Positions 44,764 through 53,658 of a stretch of 64,000 nt of DNA are shown piece by piece. Numbering within the stretch: position 1 is the stretch's first letter; each line of letters begins with the position of its first letter. A program made the translations under genes and the position numbers. The notes beneath the pieces are model-generated. The model ran no database searches. It saw only the letters and a list, made by a program, of their open reading frames with translations, and was not told where the DNA came from. The stretch covers positions 744,001 through 808,000 of the forward strand of contig NZ_JACHLZ010000001.1 of assembly GCF_014204755.1 (NCBI RefSeq). The letters are read 5' to 3'. The stretch comes from Brachybacterium aquaticum (lineage in GTDB: Bacteria; Actinomycetota; Actinomycetes; Actinomycetales; Dermabacteraceae).

Positions 44764-46335
44764 GTGAAGCTCGAACTGCGCGGGATCACGAAGACTTTCG
44801 GGACCTTCGTGGCCAACGACGCCATCGACCTCGTCGTCCAGCCGGGGGAGATCCACTCCCTGCTCGGTGAGAACGGCGCCGGCAAGTCGACCCTGATGAA
44901 CGTGCTGTACGGGCTGTACCGGCCCGACGGCGGCCAGATCCTGCTGGACGACCGGCCGGTCTCCTTCTCCGACCCCGGGGACGCGATGGCCGCCGGGATC
45001 GGCATGGTCCACCAGCACTTCATGCTCGTGCCTGTGTTCACCGTCGCCGAGAACATGGTGCTGGGCAACGAGTGGACCAAGGGCGGCCTGCTCGACCTCG
45101 GCGTCGCGCGGAAGCTCGTGCGCGACATCTCCGCCCGCTTCGGCTTCGACCTCGACCCCGATGCCCTGGTCGAGGACCTCCCCGTCGGCGCGCAGCAGCG
45201 GGTCGAGATCATCAAGGCCCTCAGCCGCCGCGCCGAGATCCTCGTGCTGGACGAGCCCACCGCCGTGCTCACCCCGCACGAGACCGACGAGCTCATGGAG
45301 ATCATGCGCCAGCTGCGCGACGAGGGCACCTCCATCGTGTTCATCACCCACAAGCTGCGCGAGGTCAAGGCGGTCTCCGACCGCATCACCGTCATCCGCC
45401 GCGGCAAGGTGGTCGGCGAGGCCGACCCGTCGGCCGACCAGGCCGAGCTCGCCTCCCTCATGGTAGGCCGCCAGGTCTCCCTCGCCCAGGACAAGGCCCC
45501 CGCCACCCCGGGCGAGGTCGCGCTCGCGGTCGAGGACCTGCGCGTCACCGATGAGGCCGGCACCCGCACCCTGGACGGGGTCACCTTCGACGTGCGCCAC
45601 GGCGAGGTCCTCGCCATCGCCGGCGTGCAGGGCAACGGCCAGACCGAGCTCACCGAGGCGCTGCTGGGCCTTCAGGACACCGTCCACGGCTCCGCGAAGC
45701 TCGAGGGCACCGAGCTCGTGGGCCGCTCCACGAAGAGCATCCTCGACGCGGGCGTGGGCTTCGTCCCCGAGGACCGCACCCACGACGCGCTGGTCGCCGA
45801 CTTCTCCGTCGCCGAGAACCTCGTGCTCGACCAGCACGACCGCCCGCCCTTCGGCAGCTCGGTCGCGATCTCGCTGAAGGCCGTGAAGGAGAATGCCGAG
45901 CGGCTCATCCCCGAGTTCGACATCCGCACCGGCTCGTCCGCGTCCGCCGCGTCCACTCTCTCCGGCGGCAACCAGCAGAAGATCGTCATGGCCCGCGCCC
46001 TGAACCGCGAGCTCGCGCTCTTGATCGCCTCCCAGCCCACCCGCGGCGTGGACGTGGGCTCGATCGAGTTCCTCCACCGCCGCATCCTCGACGAGCGCGA
46101 CAAGGGCACGCCCGTCGTGATCGTGTCCACCGAGCTCGACGAGGTCACCCAGCTCGCCGACCGGATCGCCGTGATGTACCGCGGAAAGATCCTCGGCATC
46201 GTCCCCGGGGACGAGGACCGCGACGTGCTCGGCCTGATGATGGCCGGGTACACCGCCGAGGCCGCCCGCGAGGCCGTCGCCGCCGGCGACCGAACCACCG
46301 ACTCCCAGCTCGCCGACGAAGGAGACATCGCATGA
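44764..46335 (+). CDS. Nucleoside ABC transporter ATPase (two fused nucleotide-binding domains)
   Basis: Cytoplasmic motor of 523 aa with two ABC domains. The first has Walker A GENGAGKST, Walker B ILVLDEPTAVL, and a degenerate signature LPVGAQQRVEI. The second has a relaxed Walker A (GVQGNGQTEL) and a good signature LSGGNQQKIV, the usual asymmetry of BMP-type and sugar importers. The GTG at 44764 has GGAAGCGAG upstream; an in-frame GTG at 44743 would add seven residues. The stop overlaps the permease start by four bases. Confidence 0.93.
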   Translation: MKLELRGITKTFGTFVANDAIDLVVQPGEIHSLLGENGAGKSTLMNVLYGLYRPDGGQILLDDRPVSFSDPGDAMAAGIGMVHQHFMLVPVFTVAENMVLGNEWTKGGLLDLGVARKLVRDISARFGFDLDPDALVEDLPVGAQQRVEIIKALSRRAEILVLDEPTAVLTPHETDELMEIMRQLRDEGTSIVFITHKLREVKAVSDRITVIRRGKVVGEADPSADQAELASLMVGRQVSLAQDKAPATPGEVALAVEDLRVTDEAGTRTLDGVTFDVRHGEVLAIAGVQGNGQTELTEALLGLQDTVHGSAKLEGTELVGRSTKSILDAGVGFVPEDRTHDALVADFSVAENLVLDQHDRPPFGSSVAISLKAVKENAERLIPEFDIRTGSSASAASTLSGGNQQKIVMARALNRELALLIASQPTRGVDVGSIEFLHRRILDERDKGTPVVIVSTELDEVTQLADRIAVMYRGKILGIVPGDEDRDVLGLMMAGYTAEAAREAVAAGDRTTDSQLADEGDIA

Positions 46336-47984
46336 CTTCCCCCGTGGACTCGGCGGCCGGAGGCGCCGCGCCCGGTGTCGGCGCCGGCAGCGCCGACGCC
46401 ACGCCCCCGCCCGAGGAGACGGCCGAGACCGCCCTGGCCAGGAGCTTGCAGCGCTTCGCGCGCAGCGACCTGCTGGTGGTCATCATGGCCTTCGTCTTCG
46501 CCTTCCTCATCGGCTCGATCCTCATCGTGGTCGCCGACGCGGAGGTCCGCGAGACCCTCGGCTACTTCTTCGCCCGCCCCACCGACGCGCTGACCGCCAT
46601 CTGGCAGTCCGTCACCCACGCCTACGGTGCGATGTTCCGCGGCGCGGTCTTCGACGGCACCGGCTTCTCGCGCGCCGCCGAGACGGTGCGCGAGGCCGGC
46701 GGGACCGGCACCTACGTGCTCTTCCCGGCGCTCGCCGCGGGTCTGCGCCCCCTCACCGAGACCCTCACCGTCGCCACCCCGCTGATCATCGCCGCGGCCG
46801 GCATGGCCGTCAGCTTCCGTGCGGGCCTGTTCAACATCGGCGGCACCGGCCAGCTGATCGTCGGCGCGATGGCGGCCGGGTACATCGGCTTCACCTTCGA
46901 GCTGCCGATCGTGCTGCACCTGCTGCTCTCCCTGCTCGCCGGAATCCTCGCCGGTGCGCTGTGGGGCGGCATCGCCGGCTTCCTCAAGGCCCGCTTCGGC
47001 GCCAACGAGGTCATCAGCACGATCATGCTGAACTGGATCGCCACCTACCTGCTGTTCTTCGCCCTGAAGACCGCCGCGTTCACCGGCGCGAACCAGTCCC
47101 AGCCCACCTCCCCGTCCGTCCGCCCCAACGCCCAGCTTCCCCTGCTGCTCGGCGACGGATTCCGTCTCCACGCGGGCCTGTTCATCGCGGCGGGCGCCGC
47201 AGTGCTGCTGTGGTGGCTGATGAGCCGCTCCACGATCGGCTTCCACTTCCGCGCCGTGGGCTCGAACCCGCGCGCCGCCCAGGTCGCCGGCATCTCCCCG
47301 GCCCGCACCGCCTTCCTGGTCCTCGCCGTCGCGGGCGCGCTGGTGGGCCTCGCCGGCGCCGTCCACGTGCTGGGCACCGAGCGGCGCCTCACCGAGGGCG
47401 TCGCCGGCAACATCGGCTTCGACGCGATCACCGTCGCACTGCTCGGCCGCTCCGGACCCGTCGGCATCGTCCTGGCCGGTCTCCTGTTCGCGGCCCTGTC
47501 CACCGGCGGTCGCTTCATGGAGACCAACCAGGGCGTCCCGCTGGACCTCGTGCAGGTCATCCAGGTGCTCGTGGTGCTGTTCATCGCGGCGCCGCCGCTG
47601 GTGCGCACCCTGATCGGCCTGCGCCGCATCGACAACCCCGGTGCCGGGGCGCGCGTGCGCCGCGCCAAGAAGGTCCAGGCCGGGGCCGTCGCGACCCGCG
47701 CCGCCGAGGACTCCTCGGCCGCCCGCGGGGCGCAGGCCGCTGCCGCTTCCGAGGCCCTGTCGGCCGGGTCGTCCGCGACCGTCGGCACCCCGGCGGGGTC
47801 GTCCGACGCGTCCCACCGCGGGGACCCGAGCCCCGACGACGTGCCGGGCGGACCGCCCGGCGCGGCCCCGCCGACCTCGTCGGACGGAGCGAACACCCAC
47901 CGCTCACCCTCGGCGGACCCCGCGGATGAGGATGCCGACGGCAGGATCGACGGACAGACCGACGGACTGGAGGACCCGCGATGA
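46332..47984 (+). CDS. Nucleoside ABC transporter permease 1
   Basis: Inner-membrane channel subunit of 550 aa. After a 40-residue polar head come many membrane helices (about 50-430), with the family segments AGLFNIGGTGQLIVGA and ANEVISTIMLNWIATYLL. The last 110 residues are a charged, Ala/Ser/Pro-rich cytoplasmic tail without predicted structure, longer than usual. The ATG overlaps the ATPase stop, and its own stop overlaps permease 2, so the transporter is translated as a block. Confidence 0.92.
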   Translation: MTSPVDSAAGGAAPGVGAGSADATPPPEETAETALARSLQRFARSDLLVVIMAFVFAFLIGSILIVVADAEVRETLGYFFARPTDALTAIWQSVTHAYGAMFRGAVFDGTGFSRAAETVREAGGTGTYVLFPALAAGLRPLTETLTVATPLIIAAAGMAVSFRAGLFNIGGTGQLIVGAMAAGYIGFTFELPIVLHLLLSLLAGILAGALWGGIAGFLKARFGANEVISTIMLNWIATYLLFFALKTAAFTGANQSQPTSPSVRPNAQLPLLLGDGFRLHAGLFIAAGAAVLLWWLMSRSTIGFHFRAVGSNPRAAQVAGISPARTAFLVLAVAGALVGLAGAVHVLGTERRLTEGVAGNIGFDAITVALLGRSGPVGIVLAGLLFAALSTGGRFMETNQGVPLDLVQVIQVLVVLFIAAPPLVRTLIGLRRIDNPGAGARVRRAKKVQAGAVATRAAEDSSAARGAQAAAASEALSAGSSATVGTPAGSSDASHRGDPSPDDVPGGPPGAAPPTSSDGANTHRSPSADPADEDADGRIDGQTDGLEDPR

Positions 47985-49318
47985 GCACCGCCCCCGCGGT
48001 CGTCACCGACGACTCGATCATCGAGCGGAAGCTGGACGACTCCCGCCCCGGCAACTGGTGGCACCTGCCGATCACCACCACCGTCCTCGGCCTCATCGCG
48101 CTGGTCTTCTTCGGGCTGCGCGGCATCCCGGACGCGACCTCCGCGTTCGTCCTGGCCCGCGAGACGGACCTGAACCCGCTGGGCATCGTGCCCGAGCGCG
48201 TGGAGCTGCCCTCCATGGGCGGCGCGATCGCGCTCGCGGTCATCGCCCTGCTCGCCTCGGCCGGGCTCTGGGTCCTCCAGGCCCGCAGCGCCCGCCCCTC
48301 CCGCAGGGCGAGGATCGCGCTGATCGCCGTGTTCGCCGTGGCGTGGATCATCGCGTTCATGACCTGGGTGATCTCCCAGCGCGCCCTGGACGTGACCACC
48401 CTGCTCCAGGGCACGATCGTGCTCGCCGTGCCGCTCGCCTTCGGCGCCCTCTCGGGTGTGCTCTCCGAGCGGGCCGGCGTCATCAACATCGCCATCGAGG
48501 GCCAGCTGCTCTTCGGCGCCTTCGGTGCGACGCTGGTCGGCTCCCTCACCGGGAACGTGTGGCTGGGCCTGATCGCGGCGCCGCTCGTGGCGCTGCTGAT
48601 GGGTGCGCTGCTGGCGCTGTTCGCGGTCGGCTACCACGTCCAGCAGATCATCGTCGGCGTGGTGCTGAACGTCTTCGCGATCGGCCTGACCTCGTTCTTC
48701 TTCGGCACCGTGATGCGCCAGAACCCCGGGCAGTTCAACGCCCCGCTGCGCCTGCCCACCCTGCGCATCCCGTTGCTGGCGGACATCCCCGTGATCGGCC
48801 GGATGCTGTTCGAGCAGAACGTGCTGGTCTATCTCATGTGGATCATCGTCGCGGTGCTCACCGTGGCCCTGTTCCGCACCCGCTGGGGACTGCGCGTCCG
48901 CGCCGTCGGCGAGCATCCCCGCGCCGCGGACACCGTCGGCATCGCTGTGAACCGCACCCGCTGGACCAACGTGCTGCTCGGCGCGGCCGTCGCCGGGCTC
49001 GGCGGGGCGACCCTCACCATCGGCACGGGCGTCGCCTTCGGCGAGGAGATGAGCGCCGGCAAGGGCTACATCGCGCTCGCCGCGATGATCCTGGGCCGCT
49101 ACCACCCCGTCGGGGCGCTGCTGGCGGCGCTCACCTTCGCCTTCGCCGACTCCCTGCAGCTGCGGCTCGGCACGATGTCCGCCGCGGCCGACGGGGTCTC
49201 CATCCCCGGCGACTTCCTGCTCATGCTCCCGTACGTGGTCGCGCTGTTCGCGGTCGCGGGAGTGGTGGGACGCGTGCGCGTCCCCGCCGCCGACGGCGAG
49301 CCGTACAAGAAGCAGTGA
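47981..49318 (+). CDS. Nucleoside ABC transporter permease 2
   Basis: Second channel subunit, 445 aa, with roughly ten membrane helices. The conserved GVINIAIEGQLLFGAFGA segment pairs with the corresponding motif of permease 1, and GLRVRAVGEHPRAADTVGI is a typical cytoplasmic loop of this family. It begins with a four-base overlap and ends the cluster; a hairpin terminator follows. Confidence 0.93.
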   Translation: MSTAPAVVTDDSIIERKLDDSRPGNWWHLPITTTVLGLIALVFFGLRGIPDATSAFVLARETDLNPLGIVPERVELPSMGGAIALAVIALLASAGLWVLQARSARPSRRARIALIAVFAVAWIIAFMTWVISQRALDVTTLLQGTIVLAVPLAFGALSGVLSERAGVINIAIEGQLLFGAFGATLVGSLTGNVWLGLIAAPLVALLMGALLALFAVGYHVQQIIVGVVLNVFAIGLTSFFFGTVMRQNPGQFNAPLRLPTLRIPLLADIPVIGRMLFEQNVLVYLMWIIVAVLTVALFRTRWGLRVRAVGEHPRAADTVGIAVNRTRWTNVLLGAAVAGLGGATLTIGTGVAFGEEMSAGKGYIALAAMILGRYHPVGALLAALTFAFADSLQLRLGTMSAAADGVSIPGDFLLMLPYVVALFAVAGVVGRVRVPAADGEPYKKQ

Positions 49319-49348
49319 CCTCCCGCCGCCCCCGTCGGCGGCACACCG

Positions 49349-49382
49349 CGCGCCGCGTCCCGGAGCTCCGGGGCGCGGCGCG
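49349..49382 (+). terminator. Intrinsic terminator after the nucleoside transporter
   Basis: A 15-bp stem with one T-G pair around AGCT (left arm 49349-49363, right arm 49368-49382), followed by TTCGTCC. Confidence 0.7.
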
Positions 49383-49423
49383 TTCGTCCCCACGACCCCT
49401 CCCGCAGTGAGAGCATCGAGCAC

Positions 49424-49870
49424 ATGACCCCGAGCGACCGGGCGCCGCAGGCGCCGACCGTCCCCGCCGAGTTCCGGACCCTGCTGGCCGAGGCCCGCGA
49501 GATCGCCGAGCGGGCCTACACCCCCTACTCGCACTTCCGCGTCGGTGCCGCGGCCCTCACCGCGGACGGCCGTCTGGTGCGCGGCTGCAACGTCGAGAAC
49601 GCCGGCTACGGCGTGACCCTGTGCGCCGAGTGCGGACTGATCAGCGAGCTGATCGCCGGCGGCGGCGGGAAGCTCTCCCGCTTCGTGTGCGTGGGCGGCG
49701 ACGAGCACCTCTCCCGCGACGCGCGCGACGTGGTCATGCCCTGCGGCCGCTGCCGCCAGCTGCTCTCCGAGCACGCCGGGGAGGGCTTCGTGATCCTCAC
49801 CCCCGAGGGGCCGCGCAGCATGGACGAGGTCCTCCCGCAGGCCTTCGGACCGGCCGACCTCGCCCTCTGA
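49424..49870 (+). CDS. cdd: Cytidine deaminase
   Basis: Converts cytidine and deoxycytidine to uridine forms in the cytoplasm, the first step after import. The 148-aa protein has NVENAGYGVTLCAEC, with the catalytic Glu and a zinc Cys, and PCGRCRQ with the other zinc Cys pair. The CAEC variant is common in actinobacteria. It is followed by thymidine phosphorylase, which acts next in the pathway. Confidence 0.96.
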   Translation: MTPSDRAPQAPTVPAEFRTLLAEAREIAERAYTPYSHFRVGAAALTADGRLVRGCNVENAGYGVTLCAECGLISELIAGGGGKLSRFVCVGGDEHLSRDARDVVMPCGRCRQLLSEHAGEGFVILTPEGPRSMDEVLPQAFGPADLAL

Positions 49871-49971
49871 GCGCGATCCCCGCCAGTCCGTCGCTCCGCC
49901 GCACGCCGCCCGGCTCCCGACTGTCCGAATCTCGACCGTCCGACTCCCAGCCCCTGACCCGAGGAGCCCCG

Positions 49972-51294
49972 ATGACCTCCGCAGACCAGACCGCACCCGC
50001 CTCCGCCGTCGAGCCCTTCGACGCCGTCGACGTGATCCGCACCAAGCGCGACCGCCAGCGGCTCAGCCCCGAGCAGATCGACTGGGTGATCGACGCGTAC
50101 ACCCGCGGCGTCGTCGCCGAGGAGCAGATGGCCGCGCTCGCCATGGCCGTGTTCCTCAACGGCATGGAGCGCGAGGAGATCGCCCGCTGGACCGCCGCCA
50201 TGATCGCCAGCGGCGAGCGGATGGACTTCCAGGCCCTCTCCAAGCCCACCACCGACAAGCACTCCACCGGCGGCGTCGGTGACAAGATCACCCTGCCCCT
50301 CGCATCCCTGGTCGCCTCCTTCGGCGTGGCCGTGCCGCAGCTGTCCGGCCGCGGGCTCGGCCACACCGGCGGCACCCTCGACAAGCTCGAGGCGATCCCC
50401 GGCTGGCGCGCCTCGCTCACGAACGACGAGATGATGCGCCAGCTCGACGAGGTCGGTGCCGTGATCTGCGCGGCCGGCTCGGGCCTGGCCCCCGCGGACA
50501 AGAAGCTCTACGCCCTGCGCGACGTCACCGGTACCGTCGAGGCGATCCCGCTGATCGCCTCCTCGATCATGTCCAAGAAGATCGCCGAGGGCACCGCCGC
50601 GCTCACGCTGGACGTGAAGACCGGCGCGGGCGCCTTCATGAAGGACGAGGCCGACGCCCGCGAGCTCGCCCGCACCATGGTCGACCTCGGCACCGACGCC
50701 GGGGTGCGCACCGTCGCCCTGCTCACCGACATGTCCGCGCCGCTCGGCCGCACCGCCGGCAACGGCCTCGAGGTGCGCGAGTCCCTCGAGGTCCTCGCCG
50801 GCGGCGGCCCCGCCGACGTCGTCGAGCTCACCGTGGCGCTCGCCCGCGAGATGCTCGAGGCCGCCGGGGTGCGCGACGCCGACGTGGAGGCCGCACTCAA
50901 GGACGGCCGCGCCATGGACACCTGGCGCGCCATGATCGCCGCGCAGGGCGGCGACGCGGACGCCCCGCTGCCGGTCGCGAAGCACGTCGAGGAGCTGCGC
51001 GCCACCGAGGACGGCGTGGTGACGGGCCTGGACGCCATGGGCGTGGGCGTGGCCGCCTGGCGCCTCGGCGCGGGCCGCTCCCGCCCCGGCGAGGCCGTGC
51101 AGGCCGCCGCCGGCGTCGAGATCGAGAAGCACCTCGGCGACGAGGTGAAGGCCGGGGACGTCCTCGCCCGCCTCCACACCGACACCCCCGAGCGCGTCGG
51201 CCGCGCCCTCGAGGCGATCGAGGGCTCCTGGACGCTCGCCGCACCGGGCACGGAGCTGCCCGAGCGGCGGATCGTGCTGGACCGCATCGCCTGA
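49972..51294 (+). CDS. deoA: Thymidine/pyrimidine-nucleoside phosphorylase
   Basis: Cleaves thymidine or uridine with phosphate to base plus (deoxy)ribose-1-phosphate. The 440-aa protein shows the signature KHSTGGVGDKITLPLA, then SGRGLGHTGGTLDKLEAIPG and LDVKTGAGAFM, and a C-terminal barrel-sandwich domain. ATG 49972 is preceded by GAGGAG. Its sugar phosphate product would feed the mutase (58318-60036) and aldolase (56262-56927) in this window. Confidence 0.96.
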   Translation: MTSADQTAPASAVEPFDAVDVIRTKRDRQRLSPEQIDWVIDAYTRGVVAEEQMAALAMAVFLNGMEREEIARWTAAMIASGERMDFQALSKPTTDKHSTGGVGDKITLPLASLVASFGVAVPQLSGRGLGHTGGTLDKLEAIPGWRASLTNDEMMRQLDEVGAVICAAGSGLAPADKKLYALRDVTGTVEAIPLIASSIMSKKIAEGTAALTLDVKTGAGAFMKDEADARELARTMVDLGTDAGVRTVALLTDMSAPLGRTAGNGLEVRESLEVLAGGGPADVVELTVALAREMLEAAGVRDADVEAALKDGRAMDTWRAMIAAQGGDADAPLPVAKHVEELRATEDGVVTGLDAMGVGVAAWRLGAGRSRPGEAVQAAAGVEIEKHLGDEVKAGDVLARLHTDTPERVGRALEAIEGSWTLAAPGTELPERRIVLDRIA

Positions 51295-51314
51295 GCGGCG
51301 GCAGTCCAGGAGAG

Positions 51315-51365
51315 AGGGCCCGAGCGGCTGCGCAATGCGCTGCTCGGCCCTGCTCGCTGCTCGGG
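51315..51365. terminator. Imperfect hairpins between the convergent deoA and NUDIX genes
   Basis: AGGGCC(C)GAGC pairs with GCTCGGCCCT with bulges, and an alternative CCCGAGC/GCTCGGG pairing spans the same stretch. Probably a shared terminator. Confidence 0.4.
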
Positions 51366-51386
51366 CCGCAGTCCTCCCTGGGAGTG

Positions 51387-52466
51387 TCAGCCTCGACGCA
51401 GGGTCGGCATGATGTGCTCGGTCATCAGCGGCGCGAGCCGCGCAGAGCCCCCGGAGCCAGCAGCTCCGGTGGGGCCGTCCAGCGGGATCCAGCGATGCTC
51501 GGCGAGCTCGGCCCGCACCTCGAGCGGTTCGGGCAGGGCGGCGGCGCAGCGGAACACGGTCGAGCGCACCCGGGTACCGGGCTCGTTCGCCGCGACCGCC
51601 TCGAACTCGCCGAGCGGCTCGAGGTCCGACTCCTCGAGGGTCACGCCGATCTCCTCGGCCACCTCCCGCAGCGCCGCCTCCCGGGCGCTCTCACCGGGCT
51701 CGAGCTTCCCGCCGACCTGCATGTAGGAGCCGGTGCCGCGCTTGCGCACGGCGAGCAGCTCGGTTCCGGCCGCGCCCTCGCGCACGAAGGCGACCGCGGT
51801 GATCTCCAGCACCGAGGCCGGAGATCCCGGACGGTGGTGGTGACGCTCCGCGGCGGCGAGGCACGTCAGCCGCTGCAGCAGCGCGGTGCCCTGGTGCAGG
51901 CCGACGGGGCGCATGCCCGCCTCCAGCCAGCGCCGGATGTCGCCCTTCTGCTCCCCGGCCAGCGCCCAGCCGCGGCGCAGCAGGGTCAGCGGTGCCTTCC
52001 GGCCCTCGCGCAGGTCCCGCGCGAGGCGCAGGGAGAACACCACCGGCACCGGGCGCTGCAGCACGATCGCGTCGGCCATCAGCCCGAGCCGGGCGAGCGG
52101 GGCGATCAGCTCGGCGGCGAAGATCCCCTCGGCGATGATCAGGTCCGCGTCCGACGCATCCAGGGTCGTGGTGCCGAGCCGCCGGGACTCGGGGATCGAG
52201 TAGACGGGCACCTCGGCCACGCCGTCGTGCGCGAGGGCGACCAGGGCCTCGAGCGCCGCGCCACCGTTCCAGGAGGCGGTGTCGTCCCAGTCCACGATCC
52301 CGAAGCGGTGGGGGAGCGAGGGGTCGTCGTGATCGCGGTAGAACTCGTCCAGCGGCACCGTCGGCAGCCCGGACCGCCGCGACATCACGCCCTTGCCGCT
52401 GCCGGACGGCCCGGCCACCAGTACGATCCGGCGCGGCGGGCGGGGACGGTCAGCAGGTGCGGTCAT
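51387..52466 (-). CDS. Uridine kinase-like P-loop protein fused to a NUDIX hydrolase
   Basis: A 359-aa two-domain protein. Residues 1-215 resemble uridine kinase: P-loop GPSGSGKG (19-26), then VPLDEFYRDHDDPSLP, and RRGWALAGEQKGDIRRWL near the end. The residue after the P-loop Lys is Gly instead of Ser or Thr, so phosphotransfer may be weak or lost. Residues 225-359 are a NUDIX domain with a complete box, GKLEPGESAREAALREVAEE plus IGV. The NUDIX half would hydrolyse nucleoside diphosphate derivatives. The fusion next to nucleoside salvage genes suggests a joint role, perhaps clearing damaged nucleotides. ATG 52466 directly precedes the P-loop strand. Confidence 0.85.
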   Translation of the reverse strand: MTAPADRPRPPRRIVLVAGPSGSGKGVMSRRSGLPTVPLDEFYRDHDDPSLPHRFGIVDWDDTASWNGGAALEALVALAHDGVAEVPVYSIPESRRLGTTTLDASDADLIIAEGIFAAELIAPLARLGLMADAIVLQRPVPVVFSLRLARDLREGRKAPLTLLRRGWALAGEQKGDIRRWLEAGMRPVGLHQGTALLQRLTCLAAAERHHHRPGSPASVLEITAVAFVREGAAGTELLAVRKRGTGSYMQVGGKLEPGESAREAALREVAEEIGVTLEESDLEPLGEFEAVAANEPGTRVRSTVFRCAAALPEPLEVRAELAEHRWIPLDGPTGAAGSGGSARLAPLMTEHIMPTLRRG

Positions 52467-52536
52467 GGACCACGAGTCTAGGCGAGCGGGCAGTCCGTCC
52501 CGGACGCCGACGGCCCCGTCGCTCATGCGGAGGGCC

Positions 52537-52569
52537 CCCGTCCCCGGGCTCCGTGGAACCCGGAACGGG
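52537..52569 (-). terminator. Possible terminator after the idonate dehydrogenase-like gene
   Basis: CCCGT-CC-CCGGG and CCCGG-AACGGG form an imperfect hairpin 44 bp beyond the stop of the minus-strand dehydrogenase gene. Confidence 0.4.
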
Positions 52570-52612
52570 CGCCGTCCGTGGCGCGCCCGTCCGGAGGCGC
52601 ACCGAGGCCTGC

Positions 52613-53617
52613 TCAGAAGGTGAGCACGACCTTGCTGCTGCCGCGGCCGGCGGCCGCCTCGAAGGCGGCGGTCGCATCGTCCAGCGGGAACTCGTCGCTG
52701 ATGACCTGCTCGGCCACGTCGCTCGAGGCCAGCAGCGCCACCGCGTCCTCGATCTCGGTGACGAAGCGGTACGTGCCGCGGTAGTCGATCTCCTTGGACA
52801 CGATCGGGCCCAGGGCCACGCTGACCGGGGTGGGCGGCAGGTTGCCGACCTGCACCACGGTGGAGGCGCGCGAGATGTTGCGCAGGATCCCGTCGAGCGA
52901 GGCGGGGGCGCCGGAGGCCTCGAAGGCGACGGTGATCTGCTCGTCCATGCCGTCGGTGGTGTCGGTGGCGACGTCCGCGTCGAGGGCCAGGGCGCGCTCG
53001 CGCGCGGTCTCGGCGAGGTCCACGGCGGTGATGCGGGCGGCGCTCGCGGCGCGGGCCGCGAGGACCACCAACAGGCCGACGGGGCCGCAGCCGCTGACCA
53101 GCACGTGCTTGCCGGCCACGTCGCCCGCGCGGTGCACGGCGTGCATCGCCACGGCCAACGGCTCGGCGAGCACGGCGCGACGGGTGGAGAGCCCCTCGGG
53201 CAGGATGACGACCTGGTCGGCGTCCACGGTGATCGACTCGGAGAACGCCCCGTCGGTGTGGGGGTCCTGCGCGGCGGAGCCGAAGTAGGTCAGATGCGGG
53301 TGGAGGTTCTCGCGGCCGACGAGGCGCTCGGGCAGCTCGCCCTGGGTGCGGGCCGGGTGGACGGTGACGCCCTGACCGACGGCGAGGCCGGTGACGCCCT
53401 CGCCGAGCTCCTCGATGCGGCCGGAGATCTCGTGGCCGAGCACGAAGGGGCGCTTCATGACGGCGGTGCCGGAGATGCCCTTCTTCCAGTACCCGAGGTC
53501 GGAGCCGCAGATGCCGCCGTACTCGACGGCGATGCGCACCTGCCCGGCGCCGGGGAAGGTCACCTCCTTCTCGACGAGTCGGAGGTCCATGGGGGCGTTG
53601 ATCTCGAGGGAGCGCAT
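52613..53617 (-). CDS. L-idonate 5-dehydrogenase-like zinc alcohol dehydrogenase
   Basis: Medium-chain dehydrogenase of 334 aa oxidising a polyol or sugar acid with NAD(P). The catalytic zinc site is GGICGSD and GHEISG; the Rossmann turn is SGCGPVGLL. The YFGSAAQDPHTDGAFSE segment matches IdnD of enterobacteria closely. The four Cys of the structural zinc loop are absent (GELPERLVGRENLHPH), unlike IdnD. The start at 53617 has AAAGGA upstream. It lies 41 bp beyond a GntR regulator gene and a transporter gene, forming a three-gene catabolic group. The substrate is inferred only. Confidence 0.85.
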   Translation of the reverse strand: MRSLEINAPMDLRLVEKEVTFPGAGQVRIAVEYGGICGSDLGYWKKGISGTAVMKRPFVLGHEISGRIEELGEGVTGLAVGQGVTVHPARTQGELPERLVGRENLHPHLTYFGSAAQDPHTDGAFSESITVDADQVVILPEGLSTRRAVLAEPLAVAMHAVHRAGDVAGKHVLVSGCGPVGLLVVLAARAASAARITAVDLAETARERALALDADVATDTTDGMDEQITVAFEASGAPASLDGILRNISRASTVVQVGNLPPTPVSVALGPIVSKEIDYRGTYRFVTEIEDAVALLASSDVAEQVISDEFPLDDATAAFEAAAGRGSSKVVLTF

Positions 53618-53658
53618 GACGCGCGTCCTTTCTGCGGACCGGGTCCGCGATCGGGTGG

